From: JBEKHI01 sp050012355
GTDB lineage: Bacteria; Actinomycetota; Actinomycetes; Streptosporangiales; Streptosporangiaceae
Reading direction: 5' to 3'
NCBI GenBank assembly: GCA_050012355.1
Contig: JBEKHI010000253.1
Coordinates: forward strand, 1 to 12,292
Length of the DNA stretch: 12,292 nt
How positions within the stretch are numbered: position 1 is the first letter of the stretch; each line of letters starts with the position of its first letter. The position numbers were made by a program, and so were the translations under genes. This document shows positions 1 to 7,070 of this stretch, piece after piece. A model generated the notes under the pieces. That model saw only the letters and a program-made list of their open reading frames with translations, had not been told where the DNA came from and searched no databases.

Positions 1-1
1 C

Positions 2-97
2 CAGGCGCTGCTGGGCGAAGACGCTGAGCCCGAACAGCCCAATTTCCCTAACGGGCTGATTCCCTCGCTCGATGGCATGTTCTGGATTCATGCCTGA
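2..97 (+). CDS. 3' end of an unrecognised protein (partial)
   Basis: An open frame runs in from the left edge and stops at TGA 95-97. It gives 31 residues ending in FPNGLIPSLDGMFWIHA. The codons use G or C mostly at third positions, as in the neighbouring genes, and a strong hairpin follows 18 bp after the stop, which supports this as a real gene end. I do not recognise the family from so short a C-terminus, so no function is proposed. It is codirectional with hmaS but separated from it by the terminator and about 280 bp, so it is probably not in the same transcript. Confidence 0.6.
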   Translation, partial: QALLGEDAEPEQPNFPNGLIPSLDGMFWIHA

Positions 98-115
98 CTG
101 ATCTGGCGGACGGTC

Positions 116-150
116 ACGGCCTCACCTCGGGACTGCCCAGGTGAGGCCGT
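116..150 (+). terminator. Intrinsic-type hairpin terminator after the leftmost gene
   Basis: ACGGCCTCACCT (116-127) and AGGTGAGGCCGT (139-150) are perfect reverse complements, giving a 12-bp stem with an 11-nt loop. There is no U-tract, which is usual for actinomycete terminators. It lies 18 bp after the stop at 95-97 and isolates the left gene from the hmaS promoter region. Confidence 0.8.
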
Positions 151-199
151 CTGCTGACATTCGCATGGCTTTGACAACGACGATCATGACGGGTCCGCT

Positions 200-228
200 G
201 GTCAACTGATGTTCCGTCTCAGTCAAAC
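200..228 (+). promoter_or_regulatory. StrR/Bbr-type operator upstream of hmaS
   Basis: Left half GGTCAACTG (200-208), an 11-nt spacer, then right half CAGTCAAAC (220-228). The published StrR consensus is GTTCGACTG-N11-CAGTCGAAC. The left half matches 7 of 9 positions and the right half 8 of 9, with the canonical spacing. A StrR-like protein is encoded at 1345-2457 and two similar sites occur at 6077 and 10536, which makes chance unlikely. Binding is inferred, not shown. Confidence 0.65.
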
Positions 229-253
229 AAGCGGGGTTGTCGTGTGCCTTAAC

Positions 254-283
254 TTGACAAAGCTGTCTGCTGGAAGTGAAGCT
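254..283 (+). promoter_or_regulatory. Possible hmaS promoter
   Basis: A perfect -35-like TTGACA lies at 254-259, 25 bp downstream of the StrR-type box. No good -10 hexamer stands 17-18 bp further on; the candidate is GAAGCT around 278-283. A weak -10 would fit an activator-dependent promoter. Transcription from here would leave a 5' leader of roughly 90 nt before hmaS. No other feature is visible between 229 and 364. Confidence 0.25.
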
Positions 284-377
284 GACTTCGTTCTAGGACA
301 AGGGGGTGCAACAGAAAAAAGTGGTTCGGCAAGAAGTGATCTACCCTATCCAGCAAGCATAAATGGAGGATCCTCCG

Positions 378-1394
378 GTGGCGGCACAGGATATCGAGTA
401 CGTCGAACTTTATACAAGCGACGAGCGATCAGCTGTCGAATATTTCGTGTCGTCTTTTGGCTTCAAGCGCACAGCGGAATCCTCGGCTAACGGAAGCCAC
501 TCGTCCCTGCTGCTACAGGGGACCGCCCAGCTTATCGTCACAGCAGGCCAGGGAACCGAGGAGTTCCTTGAGGCGCACGGAGACGGCGTCGTAGACATCG
601 CCTTCGCGTGTGACGATGCTGCCCAGGACCGCGATAGGGCTGTGGCGGAGGGTGCCTCCGTGATCACGTCGGAGCCGAACAAACAGGTAGTGTCGGGATT
701 CTTCGGAGTCCAGCACACGCTGGTTACCCGCCGGGCCACCAGGGTTGCTCCACCCGACCGCACTTGGACACCGGTCGCGGACGATCTGGTGCGGCCCGCG
801 GGACACATCCAGCTGCTGGATCATGTCGCGATTTGCGTCGATGGGGGAACACTCACGGACTGCGCCGACTTTTATACGAGCGCCTTCGGGTTCCCGAGGT
901 ACTCTAGCGAGTACATAGAGGTCGGCGATCAGGCGATGGATTCAATTGTCGTCCGCAGTACATCCGGTGGCGTGACCTTTACCATCCTGGAGCAGGACAC
1001 CGACAAGAAGTCCGGGCAAGTCGAGGCATTTCTGTCCAGGAATGGTGGCCCGGGCGTGCAGCATCTCGCCTTCCTGGTCGATGACATCGTGTCCGCCGTT
1101 CACGCGTATCGAGACCATGGGATCGACTTCCTTCGCACACCCGGCTCGTACTACGAAATGCTTGCTGAGCGATTTCCCAGCATACGAGCGGACATCAAGG
1201 ATCTGCGTGAGACGGACGTTCTCGCCGACTGTGACGAATGGGGCTACTTGCTCCAGTTGTTCACACGTTCGCCGTACCGGCGAAACACCATGTTTTACGA
1301 GCTCGTGCAGCGACGGGGTGCGCGCGGATTCGGGAGCTCGAACATCAAGGCTCTCTATGAGGCCGTGGAACGGGACGGACTGGCGGCCGGATAG
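378..1394 (+). CDS. hmaS: 4-hydroxymandelate synthase (HmaS), Hpg biosynthesis
   Basis: Non-haem Fe(II) dioxygenase that converts 4-hydroxyphenylpyruvate to 4-hydroxymandelate, the first committed step to 4-hydroxyphenylglycine. The protein is about 338 residues with two vicinal-oxygen-chelate domains. The iron ligands are visible as His in LLDHVAI (149), His in GVQHLAF (229) and Glu in MFYELVQR (308), counted from the GTG start. The related HPPD is disfavoured because the HPPD INEP motif is replaced by TILEQD, resembling HmaS (LTLIEPD), and QAMDSIVVRS matches the HmaS pattern. The C-terminal GFGSSNIKALYEAVE is diagnostic of the superfamily. I chose GTG 378 because GGAGG at 365-369 lies 8 nt upstream; ATG 363 in the same frame has no ribosome-binding site. 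That site sits in a perfect palindrome, GGAGGATCCTCC (365-376). The 3' end overlaps the convergent regulator by 50 bp. A decayed second copy lies at 10943-11100. Confidence 0.92.
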   Translation: MAAQDIEYVELYTSDERSAVEYFVSSFGFKRTAESSANGSHSSLLLQGTAQLIVTAGQGTEEFLEAHGDGVVDIAFACDDAAQDRDRAVAEGASVITSEPNKQVVSGFFGVQHTLVTRRATRVAPPDRTWTPVADDLVRPAGHIQLLDHVAICVDGGTLTDCADFYTSAFGFPRYSSEYIEVGDQAMDSIVVRSTSGGVTFTILEQDTDKKSGQVEAFLSRNGGPGVQHLAFLVDDIVSAVHAYRDHGIDFLRTPGSYYEMLAERFPSIRADIKDLRETDVLADCDEWGYLLQLFTRSPYRRNTMFYELVQRRGARGFGSSNIKALYEAVERDGLAAG

Positions 1395-2457
1395 GATCCC
1401 GGCAAGGTAAATGTGCTCTGGCGTCGAGTTCCGTGGCGAAGTCTTGCCACATTTTGACGTACTCGCGGGCGAGTTGCGCGACGGTCGCGACGCAGTGCGC
1501 CGGTATGGCCGCCGCCATGTCGGGCAGTTGCTCGGCGCCGATGGCGTTGACGTGGAGCAGGCGCAGTATGCCCTTTCCGCGTTCGTTGTTGCGCAGGGAC
1601 GGGTCGCGCATCAGCTTTTCTACGGTGGCGGCCGGGCTAGCGGCGGGCACGGGCTTGGTGTTTGGCGGAAGGGCGGGGCGAGTGCTCGGAGCGGGGTCAG
1701 CTTGAACAGCGGTGGAATTTAGTGATGGTGGGCTCGCGGTGAGTTTCCCGGGTACGGGCGACTCACCGCGTTGGAGGCGCTTGCGTACGTCGAGGACCGT
1801 GGCGGGCGAGATGCCCGCGGCGCGTGCCACGTCCCGTAGCGTTGCCTCGGGCCGGTCGACCAGGATCTCGGCGGCGCGGCGGCGGGCCTCGCTGGTGTTC
1901 AACGGGCGGGCCCGGCCGTCTCTGCCGACCCGGACGTTCGACTGTCGGGATTCTTCGGTTGAATGTTTCCGGATGGCGGCGACGGTGTTGGAGCCCAGTC
2001 CGGCTGAGCGTCCTATGGCCCGGTCGGACATGTGCGGGTGGGTGGCGATGATGCGCTCCGCGGCGGCACGGCGGTCGGCGTGTGACAGCGGCAGGCCGTG
2101 CGTGACGTTCGCCTGGACGGCGCGCAGGAACACGTCGGCCTCGCTGCCGTCGAAGAACACGACGTCGATGGTCTCCCGGCCCTGCAGGGACGCGGCCATC
2201 AGGCGGTGCATGCCGTCGATCACCCGCATGGTATGGCGGTCGACCAGGATTGGCGGCAGCGGTGCCCCTGCCTCGGCGAGACTGGCGATGTGTGTCTTGT
2301 CCTCGCCGTTCAGCCGGGGCGACTCACCAGGCCGCAGTGACACGATCGGTACCGCCACGACCTCGCCCACGGAATCCGTGTCGGCGCCGAACCCGACTGG
2401 CCTGATCGTCGTTCTGTTGCGTGCTGGGTGATACAAACGGGTTCCCGATTTGCTCAC
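1345..2457 (-). CDS. strR: StrR/Bbr-like ParB-fold pathway-specific activator
   Basis: Transcriptional activator of the StrR family (StrR in streptomycin; Bbr and Tei15* in glycopeptide clusters; NovG in aminocoumarins). An N-terminal ParB-like domain contains SLRPGESPR, PPILVDRHTMRVIDGMHR and ANVTHGLPLSHADRR. Two helix-turn-helix segments follow, near residues 143-165 (MSDRAIGRSAGLGSNTV) and 206-228 (LRDVARAAGISPATVLDV). A Pro/Ala-rich linker leads to a conserved C-terminal region (GKGILRLLHVNAI ... VKMWQDFATEL). GTG at 2455-2457 is the likely start because AGGGGAG lies 5 nt upstream; ATG 2470-2472 would place that site inside the gene. The stop lies inside hmaS, so the last 16 codons are antisense to hmaS, and this Pro/Arg-rich tail may not belong to the ancestral protein. 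Its likely targets are the three boxes at 200, 6077 and 10536. No convincing box stands in front of its own gene. Confidence 0.9.
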   Translation of the reverse strand: MSKSGTRLYHPARNRTTIRPVGFGADTDSVGEVVAVPIVSLRPGESPRLNGEDKTHIASLAEAGAPLPPILVDRHTMRVIDGMHRLMAASLQGRETIDVVFFDGSEADVFLRAVQANVTHGLPLSHADRRAAAERIIATHPHMSDRAIGRSAGLGSNTVAAIRKHSTEESRQSNVRVGRDGRARPLNTSEARRRAAEILVDRPEATLRDVARAAGISPATVLDVRKRLQRGESPVPGKLTASPPSLNSTAVQADPAPSTRPALPPNTKPVPAASPAATVEKLMRDPSLRNNERGKGILRLLHVNAIGAEQLPDMAAAIPAHCVATVAQLAREYVKMWQDFATELDARAHLPCRDPIRPPVRPVPRPHREP

Positions 2458-2916
2458 AACAACTCCCCTCATATCGGTCCCACTGGCAACGCGTACATTC
2501 GTTCGTCCGGGCGAGTGGACGCTACAGGTTGCGTTGTCACCCCAGCATTACCCGAGATGGCGGTGTATCGCTGGTTGCTTGCGGGCGGTGAATCGCCGTA
2601 CCCGGTGATTCCGCGTATACGTTTTCCCCGCTCAGGCGCTGTGCTGCGCTGGGGCACTAGAGAATCCCTGCCGCACTACGGCTTCGTGCAATCCCAAGCC
2701 GCCCCGCGGCGCTGATTGTTACTCGCGGGTTGGATACCCAGCCTGAAGTTTTGACGCGCTCCGTGATTCGTTTGCTGCTGTCTGCGTTGGAAGTCATCAG
2801 AATAAATTTACCGGCCGAATAGCGTCCGGATGAAAGGAAACAACTGCTCAGAAACTAGGTGGATCGGTACGAAAACATGTAAAATGATTTGATACCGTTA
2901 CATTGGATGGGGAGCA
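2458..2916. promoter_or_regulatory. Divergent regulator intergenic region
   Basis: 459 bp between the StrR-like gene (leftward) and the SARP gene (rightward), so both promoters should be here. I see no gene in it; the short open frames lack coding character and family motifs. Near the SARP gene there is a -10-like TAAAAT (2880-2885) without a clear -35. An inverted repeat, ATGTAA (2877-2882) and TTACAT (2898-2903) with a 15-nt spacer, overlaps it. The stretch 2790-2905 is visibly A/T-richer than its surroundings, as expected of a promoter. No StrR-type box was found. Confidence 0.4.
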
Positions 2917-5760
2917 ATGGAGCACGCGAGATGGGGGCCTTTGGGCCGAGCGGACGGTGAGCCGGCTGCCCCGCTGGCAGATATCGTACGCGCGCACCGC
3001 CACAATGCGGGACTAACGCAGAAGGAGTTGGCTGCGAGGGCTGGCCTCAGCCTAGCCGCACTACGTGATCTGGAGCAGGGCCGCCGCTCACAGCCTCGGC
3101 CTGGTTCCCTGGCAGCGTTGGCTGACGCGCTAGGCCTGGACCGCTACCAGACTGAGGACCTGGCCTGCGCGGCCGCAGCGGCACCGCGGCGAAGACGTTA
3201 TGCCGAGCGAGAACCGGACATTCTGTCCGCGGGCACGACGAGAACGGCCGATTCGATAGGCCCAGGGCAAGGTCTGTGGCTGTCGATTCTCGGTCCAATG
3301 GAGGCATGGCGGGACGGGAGACCGCTGTCACTCGGACCTCCTGCACGGCGCGCGGTTCTCGGGTTGCTGGCGGTGGACCCCGGAGTACTGGTACGCCGGG
3401 ACACCGTTGTCGACGTGCTCTGGAGACATGAGCCACCGAGCACCGCGGTGAGCCTGGTGCAAGCCCATGTCAGCAAGCTTCGTAAGCTATTGGCTCCAGG
3501 AGAGAGGCATTCACCTGAGCATGACGCGGCGATCGTCTCCGTCGGAGGTGGTTACAGGTTGCAGATGACAGGCGATCAACTGGACCTGCTCACCTTCAGG
3601 CAACTGGTCGCCGACGCCAGTGCTATGCGAGCCGCTGGTGACGAACTCACGGCGTGTGACATCTATGAGCAGGCCATGGGGCTGTGGCGAGGCGATCCGC
3701 TGACCGACATGGATGTGCTTCGCGACCGGCCCCGAGTCGCTGAACTGGGCCGTGAGCTTGCCGGCATGTTCTTGCGCTACGCCGAGGTCGCCTGCGGCCT
3801 GGGATTGCACGACCGAGTCCTGCCCCGGTTGCAGTCGCTGGCCGCGGCGGAGCCCTTGGACGAACGCGTCCACGCACGCCTGATGATCGCGCTGGCTGGG
3901 GCCGGACAGCAGATCGCGGCCTTGCGCGTCTACGAGGATCTGCGCGCTCGCCTAGACCGTGAGTTCGCGGTCTACCCCAGCGAGGAGCTTGTGGACGCGC
4001 ATAGACGGGTGCTCCGCCAGGATTTCCCTATCGCGAACTCGAGGTGGTCGTACGGGCAGCGGCCATCGACGCCCATCCTCGATTATGAGATACCCAGGCA
4101 GCTACCCGCTCCGGCGAGAAACTTCACCGGTCGCATCGGTGAGCGTGATGTGTTGTCTGGTCTGCTGGACCAGGCTTCGCGGGAGGCCGACGGAGTGGCG
4201 ATCGCCGTGCTGACAGGCATGGCGGGCATCGGCAAGACCACACTGGCGGTGAACTGGGCACATCAGGTCGCCGATCGGTTTCCCGACGGGCAATTGTTCG
4301 TGAACCTGCGGGAGTTTTGCCCTTCTGGCGCGCCGCTGACGTCCACCGAGGCATTGCGCGGTTTCCTGACCGCGCTCGGGGTGCCGCCCGCACGGATCCC
4401 CGCGGACACGGGCGGGCGAGCCGCCTTGTATCGCAGCACACTGGCTAGGCGGCGCATGCTCATCGTGCTGGACAACGCCACGGATACGGAGCAGGTGCGT
4501 CCGCTGCTACCCGGGTCGCCTGGCTGCCTGGTGCTGGTCACCAGCAGGAACCGGCTGACCGGCCTGGCCGCCGCGGAGGGCGCCGATCTGCTCACTCTCG
4601 ACGTTCTGAGTAACGGGGAATCGTACAGCCTGCTGGTCAAGATCCTGGGTGCCGAACGAGTGATCGCGGAGCCCGAAGCGGTGAGCGAGTTGATCGCGCT
4701 GTGCGGCGGGTTGCCCTTGGCCCTGTGCGCCGCCGCCGCCCGCGTAGCAGCGAGTCCTGACCTGCCGCCGCTGGCCACGCTGGGGGCCGCGATGCGGGAT
4801 AAGCGAGGCCAACTCGATGTGCTAGAGACGGGAGAGGCCGCCACCAGCGTCCGTGTGGGGTTCTCCTGGTCTTCTGTGCGGGTGAGCGAGCCGGCGGCAC
4901 GGATGTTCCAAATGCTAGCGGTGCATCCGGGACCGGATATCACGGTTCCGGCCGCCGCCAGCCTGGCCGGGCTGGACCAGGCACAGGCCTACCTAGCGTT
5001 GGCCGAGTTGCGCGACGGCCACCTAGTCACCGAGCATGTCTGCGGGCGGTATATGTTTTCTGACTTGCTGCGCGCGTACGCGACGGAGGCCGCGCACACC
5101 CACATCAGCGTGGCGGAGCAGCATGCCGCGGTTTGCCGCGCGCTCGAGCATTACGTGCGTACCGCGAGTGTAGCCTCTGCCCTGCTATACCCCTACCTCG
5201 CCCAGCGCAAGCGGGATCATCCCCGGGAAGGAGTCCTGCCCGAACGCATCTGCGACGCCGGACAGGCGGCGGAGTGGTTCGAGAGTGAGCGGCACGTTCT
5301 GCTCGCAGCGATCCGTCAGGCTGCCGACGGCGGCTACGATCCGTACGCGTGGGAACTGCCCTGGGCCGCAGGGCTGTTCTTCAGGGGCGAGCGGAACTGG
5401 CGAAAGCTGGCGGACGCCCAGGAGACCGCGTTGGAGGTCGCCGACAAGCTCGGCGATCTGACCGGGCAAGCACTGGCCCGCCATCATCTTGGCTGGCTGA
5501 GGTTCTGGCTTGGTGAGGACACCGAGGCTTGCCGTCACCTGGTTGAGGGCATCGCGCTTAGCAGGCAACTCGGCGACGGCCGATTCCACGCGCTAGCGGG
5601 CCTCATACGCTCCCGGGTCTTGCAAGCGGAGAACCCCATTCCCGAAGCCCTGGTACAGGCTGGACAGCGACTGCGACTGTACCAAACCGCAGGAGAACTC
5701 CCGGAACCGAACGCGATCGTCTGGCAGCTTACTCAACTCGGGGCTGCCCGGCTACGATAA
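2917..5760 (+). CDS. XRE-SARP-NB-ARC regulator (AfsR-like)
   Basis: Large regulator of the SARP/AfsR type, 947 residues, cytoplasmic and DNA-binding. Domains in order: an XRE/HTH_3 helix-turn-helix (about 22-75, LTQKELAARAGLSLAALRDLEQG); an OmpR-type winged helix (about 120-215, LWLSILGPMEAWRDGRPL through SVGGGYRL); a bacterial transcriptional activation domain (about 222-370, ending REFAVYPSEELVDAHRRVL); an NB-ARC ATPase (about 400-730); and a short TPR-like tail (about 830-930). The ATPase has Walker A GMAGIGKTT (434-442), Walker B LIVLDN (515-520) and GLPLA (599-603). SARP family members activate secondary-metabolite operons, and the ATPase is thought to gate this. The extra N-terminal XRE domain is less common, and the TPR part is shorter than in many AfsR proteins. 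The start ATG has GGATGGGGAG directly upstream. A hairpin follows the stop. Confidence 0.9.
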   Translation: MEHARWGPLGRADGEPAAPLADIVRAHRHNAGLTQKELAARAGLSLAALRDLEQGRRSQPRPGSLAALADALGLDRYQTEDLACAAAAAPRRRRYAEREPDILSAGTTRTADSIGPGQGLWLSILGPMEAWRDGRPLSLGPPARRAVLGLLAVDPGVLVRRDTVVDVLWRHEPPSTAVSLVQAHVSKLRKLLAPGERHSPEHDAAIVSVGGGYRLQMTGDQLDLLTFRQLVADASAMRAAGDELTACDIYEQAMGLWRGDPLTDMDVLRDRPRVAELGRELAGMFLRYAEVACGLGLHDRVLPRLQSLAAAEPLDERVHARLMIALAGAGQQIAALRVYEDLRARLDREFAVYPSEELVDAHRRVLRQDFPIANSRWSYGQRPSTPILDYEIPRQLPAPARNFTGRIGERDVLSGLLDQASREADGVAIAVLTGMAGIGKTTLAVNWAHQVADRFPDGQLFVNLREFCPSGAPLTSTEALRGFLTALGVPPARIPADTGGRAALYRSTLARRRMLIVLDNATDTEQVRPLLPGSPGCLVLVTSRNRLTGLAAAEGADLLTLDVLSNGESYSLLVKILGAERVIAEPEAVSELIALCGGLPLALCAAAARVAASPDLPPLATLGAAMRDKRGQLDVLETGEAATSVRVGFSWSSVRVSEPAARMFQMLAVHPGPDITVPAAASLAGLDQAQAYLALAELRDGHLVTEHVCGRYMFSDLLRAYATEAAHTHISVAEQHAAVCRALEHYVRTASVASALLYPYLAQRKRDHPREGVLPERICDAGQAAEWFESERHVLLAAIRQAADGGYDPYAWELPWAAGLFFRGERNWRKLADAQETALEVADKLGDLTGQALARHHLGWLRFWLGEDTEACRHLVEGIALSRQLGDGRFHALAGLIRSRVLQAENPIPEALVQAGQRLRLYQTAGELPEPNAIVWQLTQLGAARLR

Positions 5761-5779
5761 CCGAGCCTGCCACTTACGG

Positions 5780-5810
5780 GTAGATCGCCTGCGGCGCCGC
5801 GGTGATCTAC
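5780..5810 (+). terminator. Hairpin terminator after the SARP gene
   Basis: GTAGATCGCC (5780-5789) pairs with GGTGATCTAC (5801-5810) over 10 bp with one G-U pair. The loop is itself the palindrome GCGGCGCCGC (5791-5800). The hairpin begins 20 bp after the SARP stop and would separate that transcript from the hydroxylase operon. Confidence 0.75.
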
Positions 5811-6076
5811 TACGAGGAAAGAGAACAATGGATGCGGGCCCGAACGCTCGCACAACGAGATACTCCAGCCCGAGATGCTGCGGCTAGCATGGTCGAACAT
5901 CTCCGTCTGGCTGGGGCTAGGCGAGTGACAACCGATTTTCAACTCATAACGACGAGTCCCATCCATCGGTGCCGCCACTCATACCAGGTCTGGGCCATTC
6001 ATTTACTGGCCCACTGTCCGGCCCATATGCTTAACAAGTATCGCAACGGCGTCGCGAACTGACTGAGCTTCCGCGT
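5811..6076. other. Intergenic stretch, no gene recognised
   Basis: 266 bp between the SARP terminator and the StrR-type box. One 19-codon frame (ATG 5828 to TAG 5885-5887) has a good ribosome-binding-like GAGGAAAGAG at 5814-5823, but its peptide (Arg, Thr, Ser, Pro and Cys rich) matches nothing I know. A longer frame starting at GTG 5802 begins inside the terminator hairpin and has no family motif. I see no RNA gene or clear promoter pair here. Confidence 0.4.
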
Positions 6077-6104
6077 GTTTGACTGCGGCCCTCCCCGGTT
6101 GAAC
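6077..6104 (+). promoter_or_regulatory. StrR/Bbr-type operator upstream of the hydroxylase operon
   Basis: Left half GTTTGACTG (6077-6085), a 10-nt spacer, then right half CGGTTGAAC (6096-6104). Matches to the StrR consensus halves are 8 of 9 and 7 of 9. The spacer is one base shorter than the published N11. The box ends only 26 bp before the GTG start of the hydroxylase, unusually close for an activator site, so either the true promoter overlaps it or it acts in another way. Confidence 0.55.
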
Positions 6105-6130
6105 GCACCCCGGAGCAGAATGAGGCGCAA

Positions 6131-7060
6131 GTGGAATTTCCATATATCATCGCTAGCGATGGCGTCAACAATAACCTCATCGACCATATTACGGTCGGGC
6201 GGGACCGCGTGCTTGACAGGCTGCATGACTCCGGAGCGGTCCTCTTCAGGGGTTTCGACGTAGGCGGGATAGATGGCTTCGACGGCGCAGTCCGAGCCCT
6301 ATCGGGTGAACCGCTGGCCTACACCGAACGGTCCTCACCTCGTAGCAGCGTCAAGGGCCATGTCTACACCTCGACCGACTACCCGCCGGGCGAGGAGATC
6401 TTTTTCCACAACGAGAACTCCTACCAGACATCGTGGCCGATGACGCTGTTCTTCCACTGCGTCCAGCCTCCGCGTGCCCGCGGCGCCACTCCACTGTCGG
6501 ACATCAGGCAGGTGCTGAAGACGATAGACCCGTCGGTGCGGGAGGAATTCAGCCGTCGAGGGTGGAAGCTGGTACGGAACTTCGACGCCGACTTCGGGTT
6601 GTCTTGGCAGGAAGTCTTCGGCACCAATGATCGCGATGAAGTCACGCGATACTGCGCGGCCAATGCCATTGACGCGGAATGGACAGCGGGCAACCGGCTG
6701 CGGACGATCGCGGTCCGCAATGCGATCCACCGTCATCCGGGTACTGGAGACGAAGTATGGTTTAACCACGCAGCGTTCTTCCATCTGTCCACGTTCCCGG
6801 CAGAATTGCGGGACGGATTGCACGAACTTTTCGCCGAGGAAGATCTGCCGAGTAACACGTATTTTGGTGATAGCGGGGTTATACCCGACGACGTCATGGA
6901 GCACATCCGGGGCTGCTATAGAGACGCCAGTGCGCGTTTCGACTACTGCGAAGGCGACGTACTCGTCGTGGACAACATGCTCGCCGCGCACGGGCGCGAG
7001 CCGTTCACGCCGCCGCGCGAGATCGTCGTGGCGATGGCCGAGCTCACTAGGGCCGCTTAG
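6131..7060 (+). CDS. SyrP-like Fe(II)/2-oxoglutarate-dependent hydroxylase
   Basis: TauD/TfdA-superfamily dioxygenase of 309 residues, most like the SyrP branch that beta-hydroxylates carrier-bound amino acids in NRPS pathways. The facial triad is visible: His93 and Glu95 in FFHNENSYQ, and His287 in MLAAHGREPF. Arg296 (PPREIVVAM) is placed to bind the 2-oxoglutarate carboxylate. Other family signatures are SGAVLFRGFDV, RNAIHRHPGTGDEVWFN, AEEDLPSNTYFGDSG and GDVLVVDNML. GTG 6131 is preceded by GAGGCG 6 nt upstream, and the N-terminus is the usual length for the family. It heads the run of four genes ending at 10521, directly behind a StrR-type box. The substrate is unknown; a carrier-bound amino acid is the family expectation. 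Confidence 0.88.
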   Translation: MEFPYIIASDGVNNNLIDHITVGRDRVLDRLHDSGAVLFRGFDVGGIDGFDGAVRALSGEPLAYTERSSPRSSVKGHVYTSTDYPPGEEIFFHNENSYQTSWPMTLFFHCVQPPRARGATPLSDIRQVLKTIDPSVREEFSRRGWKLVRNFDADFGLSWQEVFGTNDRDEVTRYCAANAIDAEWTAGNRLRTIAVRNAIHRHPGTGDEVWFNHAAFFHLSTFPAELRDGLHELFAEEDLPSNTYFGDSGVIPDDVMEHIRGCYRDASARFDYCEGDVLVVDNMLAAHGREPFTPPREIVVAMAELTRAA

Positions 7061-7070
7061 GTGATTCGAG

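Noticed and set aside
209..490. A 93-codon + strand frame starting in the hmaS operator
   Set aside because: It starts inside the operator spacer, runs into hmaS in another frame and has no recognisable motif.
378..1394. 4-hydroxyphenylpyruvate dioxygenase (tyrosine catabolism) instead of HmaS
   Set aside because: The HPPD INEP motif is absent and the region matches HmaS better; the regulator, MbtH and halogenase context also favours Hpg synthesis. Still, the two enzymes share fold and iron ligands.
1712..2431. A 239-codon + strand frame opposite the StrR-like gene
   Set aside because: Shadow of the minus strand regulator, which has ParB-like and helix-turn-helix motifs; the + frame shows only Arg/Ser/Ala-rich sequence.
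2469..2715. Short frames on both strands in the divergent intergenic region
   Set aside because: Neither has a ribosome-binding site, gene-like codon use or a family motif.
5802..6062. An 86-codon + strand frame after the SARP gene
   Set aside because: Its GTG lies in the 3' arm of the terminator hairpin, there is no ribosome-binding site, codon use is not gene-like and I see no family motif.
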